Shown piece by piece: positions 18,436 to 27,118 of a stretch of DNA of 64,000 nt. The notes below the pieces were generated by a model. That model made no database searches. It saw only the letters and a list, made by a program, of their open reading frames with translations, and was not told the origin of the DNA. How positions within the stretch are numbered: position 1 is the stretch's first letter; each line of letters opens with the position of its first letter. The stretch covers positions 1 through 64,000 of the forward strand of contig NZ_PVXO01000073.1 in NCBI RefSeq assembly GCF_002995785.1, in the 5' to 3' direction. Both the position numbers and the translations under genes were made by a program. Origin of the DNA: Clostridium liquoris. Its GTDB lineage: Bacteria > Bacillota > Clostridia > Clostridiales > Clostridiaceae.

Positions 18436-18963
18436 ATGGAACAAAGGAAAGAAAACATTTTAATACCCGAAGAACAAATTAGTACAAGAATTGCAGAACT
18501 AGGTAAAGTAATAACAAAGGATTATAATGATAAAAATCTATATGTATTATCTTTGCTAAGAGGTAGTTTTATATTTACCGCTGATTTAATAAGGAATATA
18601 ACTACACCTACTAGAATTGGTTTTATGACAACCTCAAGCTATGGTCATGATGAGGTATCTACAGGTAAAGTAAAAGTAGTAAATGATATTCCTGATGATA
18701 TAAAAGGTTTAGATGTTCTAATAGTGGATGACATAATTGACACAGGCTTAACTATGGATTTTGTAATTAATCACGTAAAAGAATTAGGTGCTGCTTCTGT
18801 TAAATGCTGTGTACTTTTGGATAAACCTGAAAGGAGAAAAGTAAATATTAAACCTAACTACTGTTGTTTCGAAATCCCTGATGTATTCGTAGTAGGCTAC
18901 GGCTTAAATTATGGAGATTTTTATAGAAACATTCCTTATATATTCAATTGGGAGGAAAATTAA
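18436..18963 (+). CDS. hpt: hypoxanthine phosphoribosyltransferase
   Basis: A purine-salvage enzyme that makes IMP or GMP from hypoxanthine or guanine and PRPP. The PRPP motif VLIVDDIIDTGLTMD is clear, as are LYVLSLLRGSFIFTADL near the N-terminus and the C-terminal base-binding region VFVVGYGLNYGDFYRNIPYI. The 175-residue length is normal. The ATG has GGAGG eight bases upstream. A sigma-A promoter and a strong terminator flank it, so it is monocistronic. Confidence 0.97.
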   Translation: MEQRKENILIPEEQISTRIAELGKVITKDYNDKNLYVLSLLRGSFIFTADLIRNITTPTRIGFMTTSSYGHDEVSTGKVKVVNDIPDDIKGLDVLIVDDIIDTGLTMDFVINHVKELGAASVKCCVLLDKPERRKVNIKPNYCCFEIPDVFVVGYGLNYGDFYRNIPYIFNWEEN

Positions 18964-18978
18964 TGATATTAAAAAATT

Positions 18979-19020
18979 GACAATTAACAGTAATTTATTT
19001 CTGTTAATTGTCCTTTTTTT
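18979..19020 (+). terminator. terminator of hpt
   Basis: A 12-bp perfect stem (GACAATTAACAG / CTGTTAATTGTC), a ten-base loop, then CTTTTTTT. It reaches the stop codon of convergent yunB. The stem resembles the GTCAATTG repeat unit found elsewhere in the window. Confidence 0.9.
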
Positions 19021-19702
19021 AATAATTTGTATTTTCACCTGCTCTAATTCTAATTCCTGCATTGTCCAGACCCATATTTATAGAGGTTTCTGGTATCTTT
19101 CCTACTATTATAGTTTCTGAAATAGGTATTTCATTTTTCACTTCTATTTCATTACTGCTCAACGGAATTATTACTCTTATATTTGTTTTTACTTGTACAT
19201 AAATTCTGTGCCTAGTCTGATTAATTCCTTCACTCTGAAAATCTGATATATATCTTGTTTCTATATATCCAATAGGCTGCATTTTAACAGTTATATTTGG
19301 ACCAAAGTAAGCTAAAATATTATTTTTAAATATATATCCTGCAGGTATTTTTATTCCTATGGTACCTAATTTATTTAACTTTTGTTGAGATTCTAAAGCC
19401 ACATCACAAGCAATTTTATTCATAGTTAATGTATCAGCCTTTATCAAAGCTATATTTCCCTCATGATCCTTTTGTATATTTATTATATCTTCATATTTAA
19501 AGTTTTCTAAACAATTATCAATTATAGTCTTATTAATAATTTCTAAAGCCTTAGCTTTCATTTCGCCATCAGCTGCTGCCAGCACAGTTGGTGTTATTAC
19601 CTTATCAAAAGTATAAAAGAAACCACCGCCACATATGAATATAAATAATAGGACAATTGCTAATTTAAATTTAATGTTATTAATAATAAATCCACTTCCC
19701 AA
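19019..19702 (-). CDS. yunB: sporulation protein YunB
   Basis: YunB is a mother-cell protein needed for efficient sporulation in B. subtilis; its biochemistry is unknown. The 227-residue protein has an N-terminal membrane helix (~12-30), then VITPTVLAAADGEMKAKALEIINKTI and the GTIGIKIPAGYIFKNNILAYFGPNITVKM region typical of YunB. The start is unclear. The TTG at 19702 has a poor ribosome site, while GGGAAGTGG lies just inside the frame before ATT codons, so a shorter or rare ATT start is possible. It converges on hpt and diverges from the penicillin-binding protein gene. Confidence 0.85.
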   Translation of the reverse strand: MGSGFIINNIKFKLAIVLLFIFICGGGFFYTFDKVITPTVLAAADGEMKAKALEIINKTIIDNCLENFKYEDIINIQKDHEGNIALIKADTLTMNKIACDVALESQQKLNKLGTIGIKIPAGYIFKNNILAYFGPNITVKMQPIGYIETRYISDFQSEGINQTRHRIYVQVKTNIRVIIPLSSNEIEVKNEIPISETIIVGKIPETSINMGLDNAGIRIRAGENTNY

Positions 19703-19788
19703 TATAGCTGTTAATAACTTATATTTAATATAGCATAAAAATATTCTTAAATATTACTTCATATATAAGTAAATGACTTTTTATATAT

Positions 19789-19817
19789 TTTATAAAAATC
19801 CTATTGTATGATATAAT
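19789..19817 (+). promoter_or_regulatory. extended -10 promoter for the penicillin-binding protein gene
   Basis: TGATATAAT (extended -10, TATAAT at 19812-19817) with a moderate TTTATA -35 at 19789-19794, spacing 17. The start codon is 49 bases downstream of the -10. Confidence 0.55.
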
Positions 19818-19865
19818 ATTTTAAAATTGGTTATAATTAATAATAGAAATATCGGGAGGAAAGTT

Positions 19866-22322
19866 ATGGAGAAAAAGAAAATGGGGAAAAAAAAGAAGAA
19901 AAAAAGTTCCCGTTTTAAATCTTTAAAAAAAGTCATTATAATAATACTTTTACTTGCTATATTTTCAGCTGTTGCTGCTTTAGGAATTGGTCTTGCTATG
20001 ATAAAAACAGCTCCACCTTTAGATATAAATAAAATATTAAGTTTAAGTGAACCATCTTTAATATACACAGATAGTGGACAATTAATGGACATGGTAGTAT
20101 CTGATCAGCATAGAACTGTGGTAGCCTATAAGGATGTACCAAACAACTTAAAAAATGCTATTATTAGCATTGAAGATGAAAGATTTAAAACCCATAATGG
20201 TGTTGATTTAAAAAGAACCATTGGGGCTGCATTTATAACTATAACAAATAAGATTACAGGTAAGCCAGGGGTGCAAGGCGGATCTACTATTACCCAACAG
20301 CTTATAAAAAAAACATTGCTTACTGATGATGTAAAGATTAAAAGAAAGGTCCAGGAATGGTATTTAGCCACTGAACTAGAGAAGCAATTAAGTAAGGAAC
20401 AAATTTTAGAAGCATATATGAATACTATACCTTTAGGAGGAAGTGCTTATGGAGTAGAGGCTGCTTCTCAACAATATTTTAGTAAAAGCGTAAAGGATTT
20501 AAATTTACTTGAAAGCGCTTTTCTAGCAGGAATTATCCAAAGTCCATCTACTTTTTATTATGCTGTAGCATCACAAAAAAATTCTTCTCCCTACTTAAAT
20601 AGGACAAAAACAGTAATAGGTAAAATGAAAGAAAATGGTTATATAAATGAAGGTGAATATAATAAAGCTATAGCAGATTTAAACAATAACAAGTTGGTAT
20701 TTAAAAAATCCAATATTAATGCCAATAAATTAAATTATGAATGGTTTTCAAGGGAAGCAATTAAACAAGTAAAGAAAGATTTAATGGCTCAATATCATCT
20801 AAGTAGTAATGATGCTGATCGCATGATTATGTATGGTGGACTTAAAATTTATTCTACCATGAACAAATCATTGCAGGATTATACTCAAAATACTTTAGAC
20901 AATATGGATAGTATATTAGGCATTAAATCAAAAGATAATAAAAAAATATTGGAACCTCAAGCTTCAGCTACAATAATGGATTATCACACAGGAGAGGTTA
21001 AAGCTTTAATTGGCGGAAGAGGACAACAGCCTCCTCTATCATTTAACAGAGCAACAGAATTTTATAGAGCTGCTGGTTCTAGTATTAAACCTTTAACAGT
21101 ATATGGACCAGCCATAGATACTAAGTTAGCTACCCCAGCTACTATATACGATGATGCACCAGTGCCAGAAGAAATAGGAAAGCTTTATCCTGACAATGGT
21201 AAACCTTATAATCCTAGAAACGATAATGGTGTCTATGATGGAAATATGCCTTTAAGGACAGCCCTCCAAAAATCAAAAAACGTAGTGGCTGTAAGAATTG
21301 AACATGAACTTGGCTTAAAAACTGGAGCAAGTTATGCAAAAAAGTTTGGATTAACTTTAGATAAAAATTCCGATGAAACAAGTATTTCTGCACTTTCCTT
21401 GGGTCAGCTAACTGGGAAACATGGCACCAGTGGTACAAACACCCTAGCCATGGCTGATGCTTATGGAGTTTTCGGTAATAATGGTATGAGGGCAGAACCC
21501 GTACTTTATAAAAAGGTGGTGGACAGAACTGGTAAAGTAATATTGGAAAACAAATATTCTTCATCTAAAGTTCTATCTCCACAAGCCGCTTATATAATGT
21601 ATGATTTACTAAAAGGCCCAGTTTCACCTGGAGGTACAGGTCCTTCAGCTAACTTTAGCCCTATGGCTAGAGGTAAAACTGGTACAACTACTAATTCTAT
21701 AGACCTTTGGTTTACAGGTCTTACACCTTATTATTCTGGAGCAATATGGATTGGTAACGATGATAATTCAAGCTTTAATGATAATCTAGCCTATGGAAGA
21801 TATATAGGAAGTAATGATGCTGCATTATTATGGGGTATGATAATGAAAGAAGCCCATAAAAATTTAGAATATAAGGAAATGCCAATGCCTAATGGTATAG
21901 TAGAAGTTCCTATATGTGCTGATTCAGGAAAAATACCTACAGCACTATGTCCTAAAGATAGAATAAGAAATGAACTCTTTATGGAAAATACAGTTCCAAC
22001 AGAATTATGTGATTTTCATAAAGGAATAACTCCTAGCCCATCACCAGATAACGGGAAGAATGAAAATGACAAAAAGTATAAAAATGATGGAAACGATGGA
22101 AACAATGAAAATGACAAAAAATACAAAAATGATGGAAACGACAAAAAAGACCAAAAAGGCCAAAAAGATGGACAAACAGGAGACGAAAAACACACACAAG
22201 ATGAAATAAATAAAATAACACCTCCAACGGAAAATACTAATACGGATAATAGCAACAATAATCCAAATGATAAAAAACCTCCTGCAAATAATTCTAATAA
22301 TAATCAGGAGATAAAAAATTAA
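19866..22322 (+). CDS. class A penicillin-binding protein (PBP1A-like)
   Basis: A bifunctional peptidoglycan polymerase and crosslinker anchored in the membrane. A basic N-terminus (KKKKKK) precedes a helix at ~25-48. The glycosyltransferase domain shows SIEDERFKTHNG and GGSTITQQLIKK. The transpeptidase domain shows SSIK (serine nucleophile), SKN and KTG (RGKTGTTT). The last ~100 residues are a low-complexity Asn/Lys/Asp-rich tail with a tandem 15-residue repeat. The ATG at 19866 follows GGGAGG. 818 residues. It is a single gene with its own promoter and terminator. Confidence 0.96.
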   Translation: MEKKKMGKKKKKKSSRFKSLKKVIIIILLLAIFSAVAALGIGLAMIKTAPPLDINKILSLSEPSLIYTDSGQLMDMVVSDQHRTVVAYKDVPNNLKNAIISIEDERFKTHNGVDLKRTIGAAFITITNKITGKPGVQGGSTITQQLIKKTLLTDDVKIKRKVQEWYLATELEKQLSKEQILEAYMNTIPLGGSAYGVEAASQQYFSKSVKDLNLLESAFLAGIIQSPSTFYYAVASQKNSSPYLNRTKTVIGKMKENGYINEGEYNKAIADLNNNKLVFKKSNINANKLNYEWFSREAIKQVKKDLMAQYHLSSNDADRMIMYGGLKIYSTMNKSLQDYTQNTLDNMDSILGIKSKDNKKILEPQASATIMDYHTGEVKALIGGRGQQPPLSFNRATEFYRAAGSSIKPLTVYGPAIDTKLATPATIYDDAPVPEEIGKLYPDNGKPYNPRNDNGVYDGNMPLRTALQKSKNVVAVRIEHELGLKTGASYAKKFGLTLDKNSDETSISALSLGQLTGKHGTSGTNTLAMADAYGVFGNNGMRAEPVLYKKVVDRTGKVILENKYSSSKVLSPQAAYIMYDLLKGPVSPGGTGPSANFSPMARGKTGTTTNSIDLWFTGLTPYYSGAIWIGNDDNSSFNDNLAYGRYIGSNDAALLWGMIMKEAHKNLEYKEMPMPNGIVEVPICADSGKIPTALCPKDRIRNELFMENTVPTELCDFHKGITPSPSPDNGKNENDKKYKNDGNDGNNENDKKYKNDGNDKKDQKGQKDGQTGDEKHTQDEINKITPPTENTNTDNSNNNPNDKKPPANNSNNNQEIKN
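22059..22145 (+). repeat. tandem 45-base repeat in the tail of the PBP gene
   Basis: Two near-identical 45-base units beginning AATGAAAATGAC start at 22059 and 22104. They encode NENDKKYKNDGNDGN and a close copy, in the disordered C-terminal tail. Confidence 0.8.
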
Positions 22323-22324
22323 AA

Positions 22325-22366
22325 AAGATATGCCCCATAATAATTCGGGGTATATCTTATTTTTTC
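22325..22366 (+). terminator. terminator of the PBP gene
   Basis: AAGATATGCCCC pairs with GGGGTATATCTT (one G-U) across a ten-base loop, then ATTTTTTCG. It overlaps the end of convergent spoVAE and may serve both directions. Confidence 0.85.
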
Positions 22367-22719
22367 GTTTTTGGATCAAAAAGTAAAGCTGCCACATATC
22401 CAAAAAATATTGCTGCTGTTATTCCGCCTGCAGCTCCTTTTATGCCACCAGTAAATGCGCCTATCAATCCTTTTTCATTAACTTCTTTTATAGTTGATTT
22501 CGCTAAAGTGTAACCAAATCCAGGTAATGGTATGGTGGCTCCAGCCTTTCCAAATCTTATTACTACATCATATATGTTTAGTGCTCCTAAAATAACCCCC
22601 AAGGTAACAAAACTTACTAGTATTCTTGCAGGTGTAAATTTTGTTTTATCTATGAGAATTTGAGCTATAACACAAATCAATCCACCTACTATAAAGGCAC
22701 TTACATAATCATTCATCAT
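22357..22719 (-). CDS. spoVAE: stage V sporulation protein AE
   Basis: A small membrane component of the SpoVA channel that moves dipicolinic acid into the forespore and out at germination. The 120-residue protein is nearly all hydrophobic, with FIVGGLICVIAQILIDKTKFTPARILV and IPLPGFGYTLAKSTIKEVNEKG, the SpoVAC/AE family pattern. GGAGG in the last codons of spoVAD provides its ribosome site; the genes are three bases apart. It is the last gene of the spoIIA-spoVA series and converges on the PBP gene. Confidence 0.95.
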   Translation of the reverse strand: MMNDYVSAFIVGGLICVIAQILIDKTKFTPARILVSFVTLGVILGALNIYDVVIRFGKAGATIPLPGFGYTLAKSTIKEVNEKGLIGAFTGGIKGAAGGITAAIFFGYVAALLFDPKTKK

Positions 22720-22722
22720 AGT

Positions 22723-23745
22723 TTAACTTCCTCCAGTACCATATTCTATTGCCACCGCATGGGCTATACCTGGGATACTCTCACCCTGAAGAGATGAAGT
22801 AGTACTCATAAGTGCACCTGTGGATACTACTAATATCCTTTTAAATTTTCCACTTAACATATTTTTATATAGATATCCGCATAAGACAACTGCAGAACAT
22901 CCACAACCACTGCCTCCAGAATCTGTTCCCTGTGTCTCATTATCAAATATTTCCTCACCACAATCTATATAATTATGGCTGATATCATAACCATAATCTT
23001 TAAGCAATTTAGCTGTTATTTCCTTGCCTACTTTACCTAAATCGCCTGTGGCAATTACATCATAATCCTTAGGGGATCTTCCTGTATCCTTAAAGTGATT
23101 ATATAAAGTAGATACTGCAGCTGGTGCCATAGCCGCTCCCATATTATTTGCATCAATTATTCCATAATCCTTTACTTTTCCTATAGTCACGTATGTTACA
23201 TATGGAAAATTTCCTTCTCTCCCTAGTACCATAGCGCCGGATCCTGTTACTGTCCATTGAGCTGTTGGAGGTCTTTGTGATCCGAATTCTAGTGGAAATC
23301 TAAATTGTCTCTCTGCTGAAGAGAAATGGGAGGATGTGGCTGCTATTATATAATTGGCAAAGTCTCCATCCATAACCATAGATGCTATAGATAATGATTC
23401 TGTCATAGTTGAGCATGCCCCATAAAGACCTAAAAATGGGATATTCATATCTCTTGCAGCAAAACTTGAAGATGTTAATTGGTTTAACAAGTCTCCGGCA
23501 AACAAAAAATCTATATCATCCTCTTTTAGATTTGCTTTTTTTATACTCTCAGTTACTGCAGTATATAATATATTGCTTTCAGCTTTTTCATAGCTGTCCT
23601 TTCCTGCTAAATCATCATTTTTTATAACATCAAAGTAATCCTTTAAAGGCCCTTTACCTTCCTTAGGACCAACTATACTAAAAGTAGATATTATTCTAGG
23701 CTTATTCTCCATTTTTAAGGTTTGTTTTCCTACCTTTTTTGTCAA
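22723..23745 (-). CDS. spoVAD: stage V sporulation protein AD
   Basis: The soluble SpoVA subunit with a thiolase-like fold, known in Bacillus to bind dipicolinic acid. The 340-residue protein contains GLYGACSTMTESLSIAS, GDFANYIIAATSSHF and GTDSGGSGCGCSAVVLCGYL, as expected. The start is TTG at 23745 behind AGAAGGTGAT. It lies between spoVAC and spoVAE, 59 and 3 bases away respectively, so a polycistronic forespore transcript is likely. Confidence 0.97.
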   Translation of the reverse strand: MTKKVGKQTLKMENKPRIISTFSIVGPKEGKGPLKDYFDVIKNDDLAGKDSYEKAESNILYTAVTESIKKANLKEDDIDFLFAGDLLNQLTSSSFAARDMNIPFLGLYGACSTMTESLSIASMVMDGDFANYIIAATSSHFSSAERQFRFPLEFGSQRPPTAQWTVTGSGAMVLGREGNFPYVTYVTIGKVKDYGIIDANNMGAAMAPAAVSTLYNHFKDTGRSPKDYDVIATGDLGKVGKEITAKLLKDYGYDISHNYIDCGEEIFDNETQGTDSGGSGCGCSAVVLCGYLYKNMLSGKFKRILVVSTGALMSTTSSLQGESIPGIAHAVAIEYGTGGS

Positions 23746-23804
23746 GAAATCACCTTCTTTCTAAAAAATATACAACTTATAAAAATAGTATTTACTTCTT
23801 AATG

Positions 23805-24260
23805 TTAAATTATTTTTAAAATATAATATATTACCCCTACTAAAACTGAGGTACTTAATCCATATACCAACACTGGGCCGGCTATAGTAAACATTTTAGC
23901 TCCTACACCAAATACATATCCTTCTTTTTTAAATTCCATTGCAGGCGATACTATGGAGTTTGAAAATCCTGTTATAGGCACTATAGTTCCTGCTCCTGCA
24001 AAAGTAGCTATCCTATCATATATTCCAATGCCAGTAAGCAAGGCTCCTATGAATACCATGACTATAGACACATAAGTTCCAACTTCCTCCTTTGGTACAC
24101 CCATATTTAAAAAAAAGTTATTAACAAACTGCCCTATATCACATATTATTCCTCCTACGATAAAAGCATTTATGCAATGCCTTAATAGATCTTTTTTAGG
24201 TTCAATTTCAGCGGATAATTGGTCAAACCTTTTTCTTATATGTTTTTCATTGGATTTCAT
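23805..24260 (-). CDS. spoVAC: stage V sporulation protein AC
   Basis: A membrane subunit of the dipicolinate channel. The 151-residue protein has about four hydrophobic segments after a charged N-terminus, with NAFIVGGIICDIGQF and VPITGFSNSIVSPAMEFKKEGYVFGVGAKMF, the family hallmarks. An ATG follows GAGGTGATT. It is preceded by sigF with an 84-base gap; in Bacillus the spoVA operon follows spoIIA in the same order but is sigma-G-driven. Only C, D and E are present here, the usual clostridial minimal set. Confidence 0.96.
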   Translation of the reverse strand: MKSNEKHIRKRFDQLSAEIEPKKDLLRHCINAFIVGGIICDIGQFVNNFFLNMGVPKEEVGTYVSIVMVFIGALLTGIGIYDRIATFAGAGTIVPITGFSNSIVSPAMEFKKEGYVFGVGAKMFTIAGPVLVYGLSTSVLVGVIYYILKII

Positions 24261-24344
24261 ACAATCACCTCTGTTTCAATTATCATTCTTATTTTATACA
24301 TAAAATTAATTTTTAACCTAAAAAAATAGGATAATTAAATTATC

Positions 24345-25100
24345 CTATCCATTTAGCTTCTCTTTCATAATTTTTAATACTCTTTTTTCTATTCTAGACA
24401 CCTGTACCTGACTAATACCAAGCATTTTAGCTACTTCTACCTGGGTTTTGTCTTTAAAATATCTAAGCATGATAATTTGTCTAGATTTAATATCTAACTT
24501 ATTAAGTGCTTCTTTTAAAGCAATTTTATTTACAATTTCATTGTCTTCCTCATAATCCTCGCTTATTTTATCTATAAGCATTATAGGGGAACCATCATCT
24601 TGATGAATAGTATCATATAGATACTGCATACTACTAGCAGATTCTGTAGCAAAAATTATGTCCTCAGCGTCTACTCCTGAGAATTCTGACAATTCTTCTA
24701 TAGTAGGTTCTCTATTTAACTTTTTTGCTAATTCTTCTTTATCATAATGTAATTTTCTTGCTGTATTTTTTATACTCCTGCTTACCTTTATTATACCATC
24801 ATCTCTTATAAATCTTTTTATTTCACCCATTATCATAGGCACTGCATAAGTTGAAAATTTTACTCCATAGTCTGGGTTAAAATTATTAATAGCCTTTACC
24901 AAGCCCATACATCCTATTTGATAGATGTCTTCATATTCATATCCTCTATTTAAGAACCTTTTACTTATAGCAGAAACCAAAGGTAGATTTATCTCAACCA
25001 CCTTATTTAATGCCTCTTTATCTCCATCTCTAGCCTTTCCTATCAGTGCTAAATTATCTTCATAACCATATATACCCTTTTTTACCGCTTGTTCATTCAT
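24345..25100 (-). CDS. sigF: RNA polymerase sigma-F factor
   Basis: The first forespore-specific sigma factor. Region 2 is clear (NLPLVSAISKRFLNRGYEYEDIYQIGCMGLVKAINNF, then VKFSTYAVPMIMGEIKRFIRDDG), followed by region 3 and region 4 (MLRYFKDKTQVEVAKMLGISQVQVSRIEK). The ATG at 25100 has AGGTGA five bases before it; a GTG at 25109 overlaps the site. 251 residues. It is the third gene of the spoIIA operon and is held inactive by the SpoIIAB product upstream. Confidence 0.97.
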   Translation of the reverse strand: MNEQAVKKGIYGYEDNLALIGKARDGDKEALNKVVEINLPLVSAISKRFLNRGYEYEDIYQIGCMGLVKAINNFNPDYGVKFSTYAVPMIMGEIKRFIRDDGIIKVSRSIKNTARKLHYDKEELAKKLNREPTIEELSEFSGVDAEDIIFATESASSMQYLYDTIHQDDGSPIMLIDKISEDYEEDNEIVNKIALKEALNKLDIKSRQIIMLRYFKDKTQVEVAKMLGISQVQVSRIEKRVLKIMKEKLNG

Positions 25101-25109
25101 ATTATTCAC

Positions 25110-25538
25110 CTAACTTAATGATTTAAAAGCTTTTTTCATAATAATTTCAGTACCTTTTCCCTTTTCAGACTGTACCTTTAAGTTATCCATAAAAGATTCC
25201 ATTACAGTAAATCCCATGCCAGACCTTTCTAAGTCCGGCCTTGAAGTGTATAGTGGCTGCATAGCTAATTCAACATTATCTATGCCTACTCCTTCATCTG
25301 AAACTATAACAGTAAGCTCATTTCCTTGAATAAAGGCTTGTATTTTAACAATGCCTTCTTCTTTTCCATATCCATGTATTATAGAATTTGTAACTGCTTC
25401 AGAAACTGCTGTTTTTACATCAGTTATTTCATCAATAGTTGGATCTAATTGGGATGCAAAAGCTGCTACTGCTACCCTAGCAAAGCTTTCATTTTCTGAC
25501 TTGCTTAAAAACTCTATTTTCATCATGTTATCGTACAT
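25110..25538 (-). CDS. spoIIAB: anti-sigma-F factor and kinase SpoIIAB
   Basis: SpoIIAB binds sigma-F and phosphorylates SpoIIAA. It shows the GHKL ATPase motifs: N-box [13 protein letters not shown]1 SDEGVGIDN and G2 [14 protein letters not shown]. The 142-residue length is usual. I chose the ATG at 25538, nine bases after GGGGGG; a methionine a few codons in is an alternative. It starts 16 bases after the spoIIAA stop and ends nine bases before sigF, a compact regulatory operon. Confidence 0.97.
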   Translation of the reverse strand: MYDNMMKIEFLSKSENESFARVAVAAFASQLDPTIDEITDVKTAVSEAVTNSIIHGYGKEEGIVKIQAFIQGNELTVIVSDEGVGIDNVELAMQPLYTSRPDLERSGMGFTVMESFMDNLKVQSEKGKGTEIIMKKAFKSLS

Positions 25539-25554
25539 TATTATTTTCCCCCCA

Positions 25555-25890
25555 TTAAATATTCTCCAATGCTTCTTCATTGCTATTGTATAATTTTATG
25601 ATTTTAAACATTCCTGATAATTCAAATACTCTTCTAACAGTTTCATTTACATTAGTTATACAAACAGTCCCATTTTTATAGGCCAATTTTTTATATCTGC
25701 CAATTACTACGCCTATACCAGAGCTGTCCATAAATGAAACCCCTGAAAAATCCATTATAAGTTTTTTCATATCATCTCTATTTAATCTATCATCTATTTT
25801 ATTTCTTACTTCCTCTGCACTATGATGATCTAATTCTCCCATCATATGTACTAATAGTTTTTCATTATTATTTTCAAATTTAAGATACAT
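25555..25890 (-). CDS. spoIIAA: anti-sigma-F factor antagonist SpoIIAA
   Basis: A STAS-domain protein that, when dephosphorylated by SpoIIE, displaces sigma-F from SpoIIAB. The phosphorylation loop is [14 protein letters not shown], with the target serine at about residue 57. The 111-residue length is typical. GGGGGGAAATAT precedes the ATG. It is the first gene of spoIIA, with a sigma-H-like promoter about 65 bases upstream. Confidence 0.97.
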   Translation of the reverse strand: MYLKFENNNEKLLVHMMGELDHHSAEEVRNKIDDRLNRDDMKKLIMDFSGVSFMDSSGIGVVIGRYKKLAYKNGTVCITNVNETVRRVFELSGMFKIIKLYNSNEEALENI

Positions 25891-25955
25891 ATATTTCCCC
25901 CCATTTTCATTTCTAATTATTTGTCCATTTTTTTACTAAATGCTTATTTACCTTT

Positions 25956-25983
25956 ATTCTACATGTACCATAATTTTCCTTCT
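25956..25983 (-). promoter_or_regulatory. candidate sigma-H promoter of the spoIIA operon
   Basis: On the minus strand AGGAAAA is followed 14 bases later by GAAT (in GTAGAATAA). This fits the sigma-H pattern AGGAWWT ... RnnGAAT known for spoIIA promoters. A convincing Spo0A box was not found by eye. Confidence 0.55.
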
Positions 25984-26071
25984 TTTTATGGTATAACTTT
26001 TTTATTATTTATTATATCCATACCATGAATCTTTATACAAAAACAGCCAAAATTTCATAAATCTATATAAC

Positions 26072-26100
26072 TTGCTTATAATATAAATCATTGCTATAAT
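26072..26100 (+). promoter_or_regulatory. sigma-A-type promoter for speE
   Basis: TTGCTT (26072-26077), a 17-base spacer and a consensus TATAAT (26095-26100), 44 bases upstream of the speE start. Confidence 0.7.
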
Positions 26101-26143
26101 AAATGTACTATTTTTTATATTATAATGGAAGGGAGGTACAACA

Positions 26144-26977
26144 ATGGATTTATGGTTACGAGAAGCTCAAATTTCTGATGCAGCAATGACTTACAAAGTA
26201 AAAGAAACTTTAGTGAGAAAAAAGACTAAATATCAAGATTTAGCTATTGTAGACACTTATGCTTTAGGAAGAATGTTGCTTCTAGATGGTATAGTACAAA
26301 CTACTATAAAAGATGAATATGTTTATCATGAAATGATAACTCATATTCCACTATTTACTCATCCAAATCCTAAAAAAGTATTAGTTGTTGGTGGCGGAGA
26401 TGGAGGAACTATAAGAGAAATATTAAAACATCCTTCTATGGAAAAAGCTGTATTATGCGAAATAGATGAGGATGTAATTATAGAATGTAAAAAGTATCTT
26501 CCAGAAATAAGCTGTGCTTTAGAAGATAGTAGATGTGAAGTATTTATAGGTGATGGAATTAAGTATGTTCATGAGCATAAAAATGAATTTGACGTTATAA
26601 TAATTGACTCTACAGATCCTTTTGGAGCTGCTGAAGGTTTATTTGGTGGAAGTTTCTATAAAGAAATATTTGAATGTTTAACTGAAGATGGAATATTTGT
26701 AGCACAAACAGAAACTCCTTTCTATCTACCTGATGTAGTAAAAAGAGTTTATGATGATGCTAAAGCCGTATTCCCTGTAACTAAATTATTTATGGCTGCA
26801 ATTCCAACTTATCCTTCAGGATATTGGAGTTTTACTATTGGATCTAAAAAACATGATCCTGAAAATGCACAATTACCTGAAAAAATTCCCTTTGAAACAA
26901 GATATTATACTGAAAAAATACATAGAGCTTCTTTTGCTCTGCCAAAGTTTGTTGAAGACCTGATAAATATCAAATAA
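26144..26977 (+). CDS. speE: spermidine synthase
   Basis: Transfers aminopropyl from decarboxylated SAM to putrescine. Present are [34 protein letters not shown] (SAM-site glycine loop), [15 protein letters not shown] with the catalytic aspartate, and the substrate-gate region [16 protein letters not shown]. The 277-residue length is normal. The ribosome site is GGGAGG. No speD gene is adjacent; a decarboxylase that could start the pathway lies far away at 57143. A repeat block follows its stop codon. Confidence 0.96.
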   Translation: MDLWLREAQISDAAMTYKVKETLVRKKTKYQDLAIVDTYALGRMLLLDGIVQTTIKDEYVYHEMITHIPLFTHPNPKKVLVVGGGDGGTIREILKHPSMEKAVLCEIDEDVIIECKKYLPEISCALEDSRCEVFIGDGIKYVHEHKNEFDVIIIDSTDPFGAAEGLFGGSFYKEIFECLTEDGIFVAQTETPFYLPDVVKRVYDDAKAVFPVTKLFMAAIPTYPSGYWSFTIGSKKHDPENAQLPEKIPFETRYYTEKIHRASFALPKFVEDLINIK

Positions 26978-27118
26978 AAAATAAGAAATAATAGATAATA
27001 AATATTGAAGGAAATTCGCTGTAGCGAATTTCCTCTATTTACTTTTAACTAGAATTTTTCGAAAAAATTCTTTCCATATTTATTATTTTTTCTTTATTAT
27101 TTATTCTTTATAATATTG
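26978..27118. repeat. repeat block with two hairpins between speE and the methyltransferase gene
   Basis: AAATAATAGATAATAAAT is followed by a 10-bp hairpin GGAAATTCGC-TGTA-GCGAATTTCC (27010-27033), a second hairpin AGAATTTTT-CG-AAAAATTCT (27051-27071, approximate), then TTATTATTTTTTCTTTATTATTTATTC. The last arm runs into the 3' codons of the methyltransferase gene. The hairpins probably terminate both convergent genes. Confidence 0.7.

Noticed and set aside
22041-22403. Minus-strand hydrophobic frame over the PBP tail
   Set aside because: It arises from the complement of Asn/Lys/Asp-rich repeats and overlaps the real spoVAE gene; no ribosome site.
25921-25930. Spo0A box (TTGTCCATT) near spoIIAA
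   Set aside because: It differs from TTGTCGAA at key positions and lies downstream of the candidate sigma-H -10 element; not strong enough to annotate.
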